The translations under genes were made by a program, and so were the position numbers. The notes below the pieces were generated by a model. That model had not been told where the DNA came from, made no database searches, and saw only the letters and a list, made by a program, of their open reading frames with translations. Positions 28,946 to 38,183 of a stretch of DNA of 64,000 nucleotides are shown in pieces; within the stretch, counting starts at the first letter, position 1, and every line of letters starts with the position of its first letter. Location of the stretch: the NCBI RefSeq assembly GCF_902833145.1, contig NZ_CADFEN010000002.1, forward strand, positions 124,001 to 188,000, read 5' to 3'. Origin of the DNA: Burkholderia sp. BCC0506 (GTDB lineage Bacteria; Pseudomonadota; Gammaproteobacteria; Burkholderiales; Burkholderiaceae).

Positions 28946-31900
28946 TCAACTTGCGTTGAGGCGAATCCGGAGTTCGTGAATTTCGGCTCGCAATGCTGCG
29001 ATGCTCCTCTCCAATTCGGCGCGCGATTCCGCAATGGCCCTCTCCGATTCGGCTCGCAATTCTGCAATGACCCTCGCTGACTCGGCGAGAAGTGCCTCTC
29101 GAACTTGCCCGACAGTCACTGCGTCCGTCAATTGCTCCCCGTTCGCTACGTTGACGATCTGACGTAGCTTTGCAGTCGAGCCGACAGAAAGCGTATCCGG
29201 GCGATCGGCTACGGATTCGTAACCGATCGCCATGCTGCTCTGGGCGCTCGCCGTTGCAAGTCGGCCAATCGCAAGAGTTTGCGCTGCGGATGCGGTTGCT
29301 CCCGACCCGATCGCAGTTGTTTCCGGCCCAGTTGCAATCGTCCGCCGGCCAATTGCGATTGCACCTCCTACCGGAGCTTGGGCTTCATAGCCAACTGCAA
29401 CACTGCTCTCGTTTGTGCCCTCCGCTCCTGCAACTGCCCTGCCACCCAACGCTATGGAGTACGGGTATGCAGTGGCTCCCGTATTGTTACCTCGGACGGC
29501 GATAAACTGGCTGTCCGCCTTCGCCGACAGGGCCGCTTTCGTTTGACCCCAGGTGGCCGCGTCGTTGTCTTGCGTGCCGTTGGCAATACCTGTCAGCCGG
29601 CGCTCACCGGTTGTTCCCTTGAAGTCGACCGCTGCGCCATTGGTGGCAGCGCCCACGGTCAGATTCGCACCCACGCCCGCTTGCTGCACCAGACCCGTCG
29701 TGCCGGCTTCCAGCTCGCTCACCTTGCCGTCGATCGTCGTGACCTTGCCTCCGACATTCGCCACGCGACCGTCAAGCTCGGCTACGCCCGTGTTCAGGTG
29801 GGTGATGGCGGCGGTATTCTCTGCGACGGCCTCGTTGGTCGCATGCAGTTGACTACCGTTCACCGCGTGGGTGCTGGCACTCGACAGTTCGCCCTCGTCC
29901 ACGCCCATCAGCCTGCGCGCGCCTTCCGTGCCGGCGAAGCTGGCGGACGTGCCCGCACTGCCCGCAGCCACCGTGATCGCATTCGTAGTCGGGTTCTGCT
30001 TGACCAGGCCCAGCTCGCCACTAACCAGATCGTTGCGGATGTTCGTGACCGCCGTTTCGTTGTTCGTCACACGCGCATCGACGCTATCCACTCGGGTGGA
30101 CAGGTTCTTCACGCTGACGTTGGTGGTGTTCAGTTGCTTGCCGTTCACCGCGTCGTTGCTGGCGCTCGACACTTCGCCCTCGGCCACGCCCATCAGCTTG
30201 CGAGCACCGTCCGTGCCGGCGAAGTTGGCCGACGTGCCGCCGCTGGCCTCGGCCACGGTGATCGCATGTGTGATCGGATTCTGCTGAACCAGCCCCACCG
30301 AGCCGCTACCCAGTTCATTGCGAATGTTCGTGACGGCCGTCTCGTTGTTCGTCACGCGCGTGTTGAGGCCTTCCATATTATTGGACAGGTTCTTCACGGT
30401 GACGTTGGTGGCGTTCAGCTGCTTGCCGGTCACCGCGTCGTTGCTGGAGCCCGACACTTCGCCCTCGCTCAAGCCCGTCACCCTGCGCGTACCCTCGGTG
30501 CCGGCGACGTTGACCAACGTACCTCCGCTGGCCTCGGCCACGGTGATCGTATTCGTGACCGGATTCTGCTGGACCAGGCCCAGCTCGCCACTAACCAGAT
30601 CGTTGCGGATGTTCGTGACCGCCGTCTCGTTGTTCGTCACGCGCGCATCGACCCCATCCACTCGGGTGGACAGGTTGTTCACGTTGACGTTGGTGGCGTA
30701 CAACTGCTTGCCGTTCACCGCGTCGTTGCTGGCGGTCGACACTTCGCCCTCGGTCACGCCCGTCAGCTTGCGGTCGCCGTCCGTGCTCGTAAAGTTGACG
30801 GCCGCGCCATCTGTCGCCTTACCGACGGTCAAATCCGCACCCGGTGACGATTGCTGCACCAGGCCGATGGTGCCGCCGGTCAGGTCGGTGCGGATTTGCG
30901 TGATGTCCTGCGTATTCTTCGTTACCTGGACGCTGATGCCATCCACCGTGGTGTTCAGTGCCGTGACACGAGCGTCGACCGCATTCAGTTGGCGAAGGTT
31001 CACGGCGTCGGTGGCAGTTGTCGCGTCAGCCACGTTGACGATCTGGCGCTGCTGCGTGGCGGAGCCGACGGAAACCGTGTTCTCACGGTCAGCCGAAGAC
31101 CCGTAACCGAGCGCCACCGCATTCGAGGCCGTGGCGCTGCTGGTCGGGCCGATGGCGGTGCTGTTTTGCGCGTATGCATGCGTGCGGAGGCCAATGGCAA
31201 TGGCGGACTGCGCAGTTGCTTCAGCATTCGTGCCCAACGCAATCGATCCTGCATCACCGGTTGCCCTGGTGCTTTCGCCCAAAGCAATCGTCGCGCTGTT
31301 GCTTGCGGCACCTGTCGATTGCGCGTCACTGCCGATGGCAATGTTGCTGGCTCGGCCGCTGACAGTGGCGTTGACAGTACCGCCAACCTTGACGCGTGCG
31401 TCATCCACCTTCGGCGACACCGTGGAAACCAACTGCCGGAGGTTCACGGCATCCGTTTCCGCTGTACCGTTATTCACGTTCGTGATACGTCGCCACAATG
31501 TCGCCGAGCCGACCGACACCGTATTTTCGGTCTCAGCCACGCTGTTTGCGCCAAGTGCCACCGCCCTAGTTGCCGTCGCGCTGGCGCTGGCACCGATAGC
31601 GGTCGCATGCAAACCCGATGCACTCGAGCTGCTCCCGATCGCGAGGCTGAAACTGTTCGCCCCCGCCAAGGCTTTCGCCCCGTCCCCGATCGCATAGTTG
31701 GCGGCGTTCGACTGAGCACCAAATCCGATTGCGCCGCCACCCGCATAGCCGCTCGTACCAGCGATTGCGTTCACACCAATAGCCATCGTGCCGTAGCCGC
31801 CGAGTCCCCCCGACGCCGTATCTGCTTTCGCACTACTACCGATTGCAATATTAGCGCTATTGCTACCGGACCTAGCCAACGCACCACTTCCGATTGCCAC

Positions 31901-32155
31901 CGACCCGCCACCGGACGCAGTAGCGGCAGGCGTCGTCCCGTTTGCGAGAACCTTGATATAGGTGTCTTCAAGCGCCGCCGCAGTTCCAGTCGCCTCCATA
32001 CTGCCGGGAATCGGGTTATTCAAATTGTGACTGGCCGCCTGAGAAGTCCGTCCATCCATGTCGGCATTATCTGCGCCGGCTGGCAGCGAGCCAGATCTGA
32101 TGTTCTGGTCGGGCTCAGCGGCTTTGGCACCATTGGAGCTAAGGGCTTTGTTCAT
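28946..32155 (-). CDS. Trimeric-autotransporter-like protein lacking signal peptide and anchor (adhesin 3)
   Basis: A 1069-residue protein. Head repeats run about 85-360 (GSVAIGSGALA, SIALGTNAEA), followed by neck motifs (DAVNLRQL) and three to four near-identical stalk modules of about 90 residues (VTNNETAVTNIRN..., GELGLVQQNP). A second head block lies near 895-1000. The N-terminus (MNKALSSNGAKAAEPDQNIR) is hydrophilic, with no extended signal peptide or hydrophobic core. The C-terminus is a charged coiled coil (ESARVIAELRAESERAIAES) ending LRIRLNAS, with no beta-barrel anchor. The ribosome site AAGGTG fits ATG 32155, so the N-terminus seems real. It could be a decayed adhesin, or need another protein for export. 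By position it matches BCAM0224. Confidence 0.85.
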   Translation of the reverse strand: MNKALSSNGAKAAEPDQNIRSGSLPAGADNADMDGRTSQAASHNLNNPIPGSMEATGTAAALEDTYIKVLANGTTPAATASGGGSVAIGSGALARSGSNSANIAIGSSAKADTASGGLGGYGTMAIGVNAIAGTSGYAGGGAIGFGAQSNAANYAIGDGAKALAGANSFSLAIGSSSSASGLHATAIGASASATATRAVALGANSVAETENTVSVGSATLWRRITNVNNGTAETDAVNLRQLVSTVSPKVDDARVKVGGTVNATVSGRASNIAIGSDAQSTGAASNSATIALGESTRATGDAGSIALGTNAEATAQSAIAIGLRTHAYAQNSTAIGPTSSATASNAVALGYGSSADRENTVSVGSATQQRQIVNVADATTATDAVNLRQLNAVDARVTALNTTVDGISVQVTKNTQDITQIRTDLTGGTIGLVQQSSPGADLTVGKATDGAAVNFTSTDGDRKLTGVTEGEVSTASNDAVNGKQLYATNVNVNNLSTRVDGVDARVTNNETAVTNIRNDLVSGELGLVQQNPVTNTITVAEASGGTLVNVAGTEGTRRVTGLSEGEVSGSSNDAVTGKQLNATNVTVKNLSNNMEGLNTRVTNNETAVTNIRNELGSGSVGLVQQNPITHAITVAEASGGTSANFAGTDGARKLMGVAEGEVSSASNDAVNGKQLNTTNVSVKNLSTRVDSVDARVTNNETAVTNIRNDLVSGELGLVKQNPTTNAITVAAGSAGTSASFAGTEGARRLMGVDEGELSSASTHAVNGSQLHATNEAVAENTAAITHLNTGVAELDGRVANVGGKVTTIDGKVSELEAGTTGLVQQAGVGANLTVGAATNGAAVDFKGTTGERRLTGIANGTQDNDAATWGQTKAALSAKADSQFIAVRGNNTGATAYPYSIALGGRAVAGAEGTNESSVAVGYEAQAPVGGAIAIGRRTIATGPETTAIGSGATASAAQTLAIGRLATASAQSSMAIGYESVADRPDTLSVGSTAKLRQIVNVANGEQLTDAVTVGQVREALLAESARVIAELRAESERAIAESRAELERSIAALRAEIHELRIRLNAS

Positions 32156-33155
32156 GTCTCGTCACCTTATTTCAGTTGAGTCGGAGCGAAATGGGTGCTG
32201 CTGCATCAATCCAGCCACCGCGAGACGCGCGCTGCTGCTAAGGGCTGGCAATCGACGGTCACTTCGAAGGAGAGTTTGCCGTTGCAGGGCACAATTCGAG
32301 AAAGCCTGAAATATCGGTCATCCGTTCTTCTTGGCGATCGGCGGACAAGTCATTTTTGCACGCCACGATAAGATTTGCTGCCACATAAACGGCTAAAAAA
32401 TCATATCAAAAACAAGCAAATAATCTACGGTTCCGCAATTTATTTATTGATCAAAAATTGGATACTGTTGTCGAATTAATTTAATGATTCGTGTCAGATC
32501 GTCAAGTTCCTGGTCTGTCCCGTACCTTGCTCACAGTTCACATTCCGCGTGGACCATTTTCACCGCTGCGCAACCCTAGGACCCCAACAAATGTGGCTGC
32601 TACGTGGAGTCGATGTCTTCAATGTGTATTCGACGCAACATTGAGTCTCCGAGCGGATCATGGAACAATTTTCCGCGAGATTAGTATTCCGGGATTCGTA
32701 ATTGTCGCTATATAAATCACGAAAAGCGAAGCAATGTCCATCGACGTGGCTGAGAAAATTCACGTGTCCATACAGATTAGGATCGGGAAGCAGGCGTGGA
32801 ATTTTCAGAAATGGGTAGACGAGTAGTTTTGGTCAGCACCTGCCCGTCGATATGGACGGTATTCAAGCGATGGGGGAATACTCCACACTTGATGCGGCCG
32901 GAGCAATCGATGAGCACAAGATGTCGCGCGATCCCATGCACGACGCTTCCCACCGCCGCCAAATCCTGTGATCGCCGCGCTTGGGCGGCGGTAGCTCGGC
33001 GAAGGGCTCGTTAACAATACGATCGTGGTCGCTATTCGTATCGACGGCACAATCGTGAAGGTGCTCCGAGCACCGTGCCGGCGAGCTGCGACCTGTGCCG
33101 CTTGCCGGTGAGCGGCCGTTCAGCGCGCATGGCGCGCCATGCGTCCGCGTCCTTT
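32156..33155. other. AT-rich region upstream of adhesin 3, no gene seen
   Basis: About 1 kb without a convincing gene. The part 32340-32500 is strikingly AT-rich for this replicon (runs such as AAATAATCTACG, TTTATTTATTGATC). Only a half-box TAGGAC (32577) is found, so adhesin 3 is probably not controlled like adhesin 2. Such AT-rich DNA is a typical silencer target for H-NS-like proteins (inference). Confidence 0.5.
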
Positions 33156-34628
33156 TCAGAAAATCAGCGTGTTGTTCATCGCACGCAGGCAGACGGTCAG
33201 CAACTGGCTCGGGAAGAGGCCGAGCAGCACGACCGCGAGGCCGTTCACCACAAGGATCGTGCGCTTGCAGAAATCGCCCGAGATCGGCGTCGAATCCTGC
33301 GGGGCATCGAAGTACATCAGCTTGACGATGCGCAGGTAGTAGAACGCGCCGAACAGCGACGTGATCACGGCCAGCACGGCCAGCCACGTGAGACCGGCAT
33401 TGACGGTCGCCTCGAGCACGGCGAGCTTCGCGTAGAAACCGACGGTCGGCGGGATGCCGGCCAGCGAGAACATCATGACCATCATCACGAACGCGAACAC
33501 CGGGCTGCGCTTGTTGAGGCCCTTGAAGTCGTCGATCGTCTCCGCCTCGAAATCGCGGCGCGCGAGCAGCATCACCACGCCGAACGAGCCGAGCGTCGTG
33601 ATCAGGTAGACGATCGCGTAGAACATCGCCGAGCTGTACGCGTTCGCCGGTGCCGCCGCGTCGCCCTTCACGATGCCCGCGAGCAGGCCGAGCAGCACGA
33701 AGCCCATGTTCGAGATCGCCGAGTACGCGAGCATCCGCTTGATGTTGCGCTGGACGATACCGGTGATGTTGCCGACGATCAGCGACAGCGCGGCCAGGAT
33801 CATGAGCGCGGTCTGCCAGTTCTGGGCGAGCGGCAGCAGGCCCATCACCAGGAAGCGCAGACCCCACGCGAACGCGGCCACCTTCGGGCCGCCGCCGACG
33901 AACAGCGTCATCGCGGTCGGTGCGCCCTGGTAGACGTCCGGCACCCACATGTGGAACGGCACGGCGCCGAGCTTGAACGCGATACCGGCGACGATGAAGA
34001 TCACGCCAAGCATCAGAATGGCCGAGTCAGTGTTGCCTTCGACGGCCTTGTAGACCTCAGAGAGGTTAAGCGAGCCGGTCGCGCCGTAGAGCATCGAGAT
34101 ACCGTACAGCACGAAGCCCGACGCGAGCGCGCCCAGTACGTAGTACTTCATCGCGGCTTCGCTCGACTGCGCGGCATCGCGACGCAGCGCGATGACCGCG
34201 TACAGCGACAGCGACATCAGTTCGAGACCGAGGTACAGCGTCAGGAAGTTGTTGCCCGAAATCATGACCAACTGCCCGAGCAGCGAGAACATGCCGAGCA
34301 GGATCGTGTGATCCTGGAACAGATTCCTGTCCTCGAGGTATCTGCGCGAGTAGGTGAGCGTTATGGCAAAACCCAGTGATGCAACCGATTTCATTACGTA
34401 GGAAAACGAATCGACGACGATCATTTGCGAGAAGTAGTAGTGCCTTGCTGCTCCCGTCGATGCGTACGCGAACCAGGTGCCTGAAGCCAGGGTTGCGATT
34501 ACGGCGATCCAATAGATGATGCGCGTCGATTTTGCACTCGACGTGAAATCTCCTATCCGCATGGAAACGACGATTGCAACGACCAGCAGGAGATCCGGGA
34601 ACAAATGATGTATGGGAGCGCTTTGCAT
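33156..34628 (-). CDS. nuoN: Lone NADH-quinone oxidoreductase subunit N
   Basis: A 490-residue, 14-helix proton-pumping subunit of complex I. Diagnostic segments include NNFLTLYLGLELMSLSLYA, AFKLGAVPFHMWVPDVYQG, and KRMLAYSAISNMGFVLLG with the key lysines. No other nuo gene is present: the gene sits alone between adhesin 3 and sugE, so it is a second copy or a transferred one rather than part of the 14-gene operon. ATG 34628 is chosen over 34655 because GAGG lies upstream and MQSAPIHHLFPD fits the family start. Codon use is like the neighbours. It may serve another cation/proton transporter-like complex or be a decaying duplicate. Confidence 0.9.
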   Translation of the reverse strand: MQSAPIHHLFPDLLLVVAIVVSMRIGDFTSSAKSTRIIYWIAVIATLASGTWFAYASTGAARHYYFSQMIVVDSFSYVMKSVASLGFAITLTYSRRYLEDRNLFQDHTILLGMFSLLGQLVMISGNNFLTLYLGLELMSLSLYAVIALRRDAAQSSEAAMKYYVLGALASGFVLYGISMLYGATGSLNLSEVYKAVEGNTDSAILMLGVIFIVAGIAFKLGAVPFHMWVPDVYQGAPTAMTLFVGGGPKVAAFAWGLRFLVMGLLPLAQNWQTALMILAALSLIVGNITGIVQRNIKRMLAYSAISNMGFVLLGLLAGIVKGDAAAPANAYSSAMFYAIVYLITTLGSFGVVMLLARRDFEAETIDDFKGLNKRSPVFAFVMMVMMFSLAGIPPTVGFYAKLAVLEATVNAGLTWLAVLAVITSLFGAFYYLRIVKLMYFDAPQDSTPISGDFCKRTILVVNGLAVVLLGLFPSQLLTVCLRAMNNTLIF

Positions 34629-35040
34629 AAAACGTGCCTCGAAATATAAAAACACGCACGGAAGCCTTGCGGGAAATCGCTCCTTTCAGTGCAGCCGATC
34701 TGACGTATTGGCCCGCCACTTGTCGCTACCGTTTCAATTCCAGTCAAGCGATAGGGAAGGCTGCGTAACGGCAGGAGTGACGAACCCGTCGGAGCGATTG
34801 CGGCAAGACTCCGAAAAAAATAGGGAAGCTGTCTGATCACCGGCGCAGTGCTTGCTCGAAATTCCGGGATGGAACGAAGAGGCAATCGCGCGGCGGGTTT
34901 CGCAAATCTGGTCGAATGCGTTTTCGGAATACGGCCGGCAGAAACGTCTTCGCAAATTCCCGGACGAGAACGGGATCGATTCAATGAATTGTGCGTCTTT
35001 GACGATCTCGCCAGGAAATAACGGGAATCGCGATGGCGGA
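34629..35040. other. Intergenic region between nuoN and sugE
   Basis: No intact gene. TAGGGAAGCTGTCTGA (34821-34836) resembles the palindromic box but has a 6-base centre, so it is not counted. A plus-strand stretch 34852-34990 reads protein-like (PGWNEEAIARRVSQIWSNAF) but has no family I recognise and no clear start. Confidence 0.3.
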
Positions 35041-35355
35041 TCAGGCGGCGATTTTCATGATGATCAAGCCACTGACGATCAGGAGGGCGGCCACGACTCG
35101 CATGAGGTTGGCGGCCTCGCCAAGCACGAAAAGACCCACGAGAAAGGCGCCCACCGCTCCGATGCCGGTCCAGATCGTATAAGCAGTTCCCAACGGGAGC
35201 GCTCTCATGGAGATCGACAGCAGACCAAAGCTCGCAATCATCGTGGCGACCGTAACGACAGACGGCCACAATCTCGTAAATCCGAGTGACTGCTTCATGG
35301 AGAAGGCCCACACGACTTCCAGCAGGCCAGCAAGAATCAAGAAAATCCAGGCCAT
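35041..35355 (-). CDS. sugE: SMR-family guanidinium exporter (SugE/Gdx)
   Basis: A 104-residue, four-helix small multidrug resistance protein. The conserved Glu13 lies in LLEVVWAFSMKQS, and the WAFSMK signature separates Gdx/SugE from EmrE-type exporters. Gdx proteins exchange guanidinium for protons across the inner membrane as dual-topology dimers. The leader carries ACGG-loop and Shine-Dalgarno-sequestering hairpins typical of guanidine-II control, which independently supports guanidinium as substrate. The gene is monocistronic. Confidence 0.9.
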   Translation of the reverse strand: MAWIFLILAGLLEVVWAFSMKQSLGFTRLWPSVVTVATMIASFGLLSISMRALPLGTAYTIWTGIGAVGAFLVGLFVLGEAANLMRVVAALLIVSGLIIMKIAA

Positions 35356-35356
35356 T

Positions 35357-35423
35357 CGGCTCTCCTAAAAAAGAGCCGGGCCGTCCCGGACATTTTCCCT
35401 TGATGGGTGAGGGCGTGGCCTCA
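35357..35423 (-). promoter_or_regulatory. Guanidine-II (mini-ykkC)-like riboswitch
   Basis: On the minus strand, a first hairpin, TGAGG/CCTCA with an ACGC-containing loop, lies at 35423-35408. A second, CCGGG-ACGG-CCCGG (35389-35376), has the hallmark ACGR loop. A third, CGGCTCT/AGAGCCG (35378-35357), buries the Shine-Dalgarno AGGAG and overlaps hairpin 2 by three bases, so the two exclude each other. Ligand binding would free the ribosome site. The first loop deviates (ACGC), so the match is not perfect. Confidence 0.6.
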
Positions 35424-35657
35424 TTTTGATGAAAGTGGATTGTAATGTCTTTCCCGGGAGGAGGCAACCGATCGACATCGAAGCGATGCGATGCGGACCG
35501 TCGGGCCACGGACGGAAAGGTGTCGCTTGAAATCCGGCGGCGGCTTCGCGGCTGGCAGGCGTCGGTCCCGTTCGTTCTACGCTTTTGAATTCCCTATGGA
35601 ACTTTATTCCCGCCTGCGGCGCCTGCCGGGGCGCGCCGTCGCTTCCGTTGCCGCAGG

Positions 35658-36572
35658 TTACGCCGCGCCCGAGCCCTTGGCCCACGATGCGTAGTAGCTT
35701 TTCATGTGCTCGACGAACACGCGCACTCTCGCCGGCGTGTGCCGATGTCGTGGATAAACCGCGTAGTAGCTCAGTTGCCCAAGCCGGTAACCGGGCAGGA
35801 TACGCACGAGCCGGCCTTCGGCAATATCGCGCGCCACCGTGAGATGCGTGAACGCGGCGATGCCGAGCCCCGCGACCGCTGCCGCGTGAACCGCGGTAAT
35901 GGCGTCGATCCGCAGCGCGGCTTGCCCTGCGATGCCCGTCGTGTCGCCGTTGTCGGCCGTCAGCGTCCAGTCGCCGTCACCCTGCGGTTTGCGATGCATC
36001 AGCAGGTCATGGCCGGCGAGGTCGACCGGCGACCTCGGCAGGCCGCGGCGCGCGACATAGGCAGGCGCGGCGACGAGGATCTCGTCCGAACGCGTCAGCG
36101 TCCTCGCGACCAGTTCCGAATCCGACAGCGCCCCGGTGATGCGCAATGCCACGTCGAAGCCGTCCGCGACGAGATTGACGAACCGGTCGCTGCACGAAAT
36201 ATCCAGTTGGACCTTCGGATAGCACGCCCGGAACGCCGGCAGCCACGCGCCCATTTCGAACGTGCCGATCGCCATCGGTATCGACACGCGCAACAGCCCG
36301 CTCGGCTCCGCACGTTCGGTCGACAGCGCGTCGGCTGCGGCATCCACGCGATCGAGAATGTCGACACACGATGCGTAGTACCGCTCGCCGTCGTCCGTCA
36401 GCGAGAAATGGCGCGTGCTGCGCTGTACGAGCTGCACGCCGAGCACGGCCTCGAGCTGTCGCAACTGGCGCGAGACCGTCGAGTGCGTCATGTCCAGCCG
36501 ATCGCCCGCGATCGAGAAGCTGCGCGTCTCGGCCAGCGTGCGGTACACGCGCATTGCAAGCAGTTGATCCAT
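35658..36572 (-). CDS. LysR-family transcriptional regulator
   Basis: 304 residues. The winged HTH at 1-60 (MRVYRTLAETRSFSIAGDRL, then THSTVSRQLRQLEAVLGVQL) is followed by an effector-binding domain (from about 88) ending HTPARVRVFVEHMKSYY. It belongs to the CrgA/AaeR-like group. ATG 36572 has GGGAG upstream. It is divergent from the isochorismatase-like hydrolase gene, the usual arrangement for control of the neighbour. The spacer contains a palindromic box at 36690, giving a possible link to the adhesin regulon. Confidence 0.9.
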   Translation of the reverse strand: MDQLLAMRVYRTLAETRSFSIAGDRLDMTHSTVSRQLRQLEAVLGVQLVQRSTRHFSLTDDGERYYASCVDILDRVDAAADALSTERAEPSGLLRVSIPMAIGTFEMGAWLPAFRACYPKVQLDISCSDRFVNLVADGFDVALRITGALSDSELVARTLTRSDEILVAAPAYVARRGLPRSPVDLAGHDLLMHRKPQGDGDWTLTADNGDTTGIAGQAALRIDAITAVHAAAVAGLGIAAFTHLTVARDIAEGRLVRILPGYRLGQLSYYAVYPRHRHTPARVRVFVEHMKSYYASWAKGSGAA

Positions 36573-36689
36573 GGAACGGCTCCCTACGCTTTTCCGGTTC
36601 GTCTGTCGGCCCGACGACGATGGCCGGCGCACATCTTATCCCGAGTCGCGGATACGGATGAAACCGGCCGACTCGCGCCGGCGAACGAA

Positions 36690-36703
36690 TAAGACGGGTC
36701 CTA
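36690..36703. promoter_or_regulatory. RcsB-like palindromic box
   Basis: TAAGACGGGTCCTA, flanked by A and T, in the divergent LysR/hydrolase spacer. It lies 118 bp from the LysR start and 159 bp from the hydrolase start. The 56-base -10 spacing of the adhesin promoters is not met on either side. Confidence 0.5.
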
Positions 36704-36861
36704 TTCAGTCGCCTTCAGCGTTGATCGATACTCGATTCGATCGCATGGCCACGCCCTCCGCAACTGTGCGCGGCGCGCACAGATCATGTGCGCACGCGCG
36801 GTAGCCGGACATCGGCCCGCTCCCTAAACTCGCTTCATCCACTGACGAACCGGAGTACGAC

Positions 36862-37473
36862 ATGTCTCACCCGACCATTCTCGCCATCGTCGGCGCTTCG
36901 CAGCCGACCGTCCTGTCCCGCGCCAGCACGGCGCTGCTCGTCATCGACTTCCAGAACGAGTATTTCAGCGGTCGCATGCCGATTCCCGACGGCATGGCGG
37001 CCTTGAGCAATGCGAAGCGACTCGTCGATATGGCGGACCGTTACGAAATGCCGGTGTATCACGTGCAGCACGTGAATCCGGCTGGCGCGCCGGTATTCGC
37101 CGAAGATTCGCCGACCGTCGAATTCCACGAGGCCCTTCGACCCGAGCCGCGTCATCGCATCGTGCAGAAGTCCAACGTCAGCGTGTTTCAGGGCACCGAC
37201 ATCGAACAACGGCTGAAGACCGACGGCATCGAGACCGTGATCATCGCCGGCCTGATGACGCACGCGTGCGTCGCCGGCGCCGCGCGGGATGCGGCGCCAG
37301 CCGGGTTCGACGTGATTGTCGCGTCCGATGCGGCGGCGACGCGCGATATCGATTCGCCGGCCGGCGGAACCGTCGGCCATGCCGCGCTGCACGCGGCGTC
37401 GCTGGTTACTGTCGCCGATACGTTCGGCGCGGTGATGTCGACCGACGCGATCCTGGCCTTGCACATTCTCTGA
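36862..37473 (+). CDS. Isochorismatase-like cysteine hydrolase
   Basis: 203 residues. The catalytic triad is visible: Asp29 in LLVIDFQNEY, Lys103 in RIVQKSNVSVF and Cys136 in GLMTHACVAGAARDA. The family hydrolyses small amides or enol ethers (nicotinamidase, isochorismatase, biuret-type enzymes); the substrate cannot be told from sequence. It is followed 26 bp later by an exported cupin protein, and the LysR regulator is divergent. Confidence 0.9.
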   Translation: MSHPTILAIVGASQPTVLSRASTALLVIDFQNEYFSGRMPIPDGMAALSNAKRLVDMADRYEMPVYHVQHVNPAGAPVFAEDSPTVEFHEALRPEPRHRIVQKSNVSVFQGTDIEQRLKTDGIETVIIAGLMTHACVAGAARDAAPAGFDVIVASDAAATRDIDSPAGGTVGHAALHAASLVTVADTFGAVMSTDAILALHIL

Positions 37474-37499
37474 TCGGAAGAGTAATCTAAGGAATACAA

Positions 37500-37967
37500 A
37501 TGAAATCGCTCTCGAAGTATCTCGCCGCTGCCACTGCCGTGTTCGCACTCGCCGCGCCGTTTGCCACCGCGACGCATGCCGCGGAACAGGCCAAGGCGGT
37601 CCCGCAGCCGCTCGTGTCCTTTCCCGCCTCCGACCTGAAATGGCGTGAGTTGCCGGGCACCGGCGGCATCAAGGTCGCCGACCTGCGCGGCAGCATCACC
37701 GGACACGGTCCGTACGACGCATTCGTGATCTTCCCGGCCGGCAAGGACAATCCGTATCACCTGCATACGCAGAACCTGCCGACGGTCGTGCTGAAGGGCA
37801 CGTTCTACGCGATCATCGACGGCAAGCGTACCGAGTACCCGGCGGGCTCCTTCTACAACTTGCCCGCCGACATGCCGCATTACAGCGGCTGCGAGAAGGG
37901 CGAGGACTGCCTGCTGTTCCAGTACCAGGCCGATCACTTCGATCTCGTGCCGGTGGCAAGGAAGTAA
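37500..37967 (+). CDS. Exported cupin-domain protein
   Basis: A 155-residue protein with a signal peptide of about 28 residues (cleavage near ATHA-AE). The remainder is a small cupin barrel: GPYDAFVIFPAG, then NPYHLHTQNLPTVVLKGTFY, then EYPAGSFYNLPADMPHYSGC. The histidines (HLH, H) could hold a metal, as in ChrR-like or DUF4437-type cupins. AAGGA lies 8 bases before the ATG. It is likely in an operon with the hydrolase. The function is unknown, and the catalytic role remains inference. Confidence 0.8.
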   Translation: MKSLSKYLAAATAVFALAAPFATATHAAEQAKAVPQPLVSFPASDLKWRELPGTGGIKVADLRGSITGHGPYDAFVIFPAGKDNPYHLHTQNLPTVVLKGTFYAIIDGKRTEYPAGSFYNLPADMPHYSGCEKGEDCLLFQYQADHFDLVPVARK

Positions 37968-37999
37968 GCCGGGCGGCCGCTCCGGAGGTGCGTCTGGAT

Positions 38000-38180
38000 T
38001 CAGACAGGTTCTGATAGACGCCGCCGGGGCTGCCCGCAATCTCGGCCGCCTGATGACCCGGCGCCAGGGCACCTTCGACGTACCGCGCGATATCCTTCGT
38101 TCTTCCGCAAGGTCGACATCGCGGTGCTGGTGCTCACCGTCGCGAGTGTGCCTGTCGTGATGGCCGTCCTGCTCGCGCTG
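38000..38180 (+). pseudogene. 5' fragment of a voltage-gated channel gene with its operator
   Basis: The plus strand reads YPSFFRKVDIAVLVLTVASV (about 38087-38146). The intact channel at 48952 reads RPSFLRKLDIAVLALIVASV. Homology extends upstream into a box-like palindrome: TCAGACAGGTTCTGA at 38000-38014 corresponds to TCGGACAGGTCCGA before the intact gene. It stops abruptly at the 3' end of kinase 2. Only about 35 codons survive. Confidence 0.7.
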
Positions 38181-38183
38181 GCT

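Noticed and set aside
32560-33050. Several 60-80 codon frames in the AT-rich region
   Set aside because: They have no ribosome sites or recognisable motifs, and frames occur on both strands at random.
34821-34836. TAGGGAAGCTGTCTGA as a further regulator box upstream of nuoN
   Set aside because: The centre is six bases instead of four and the left half is imperfect.
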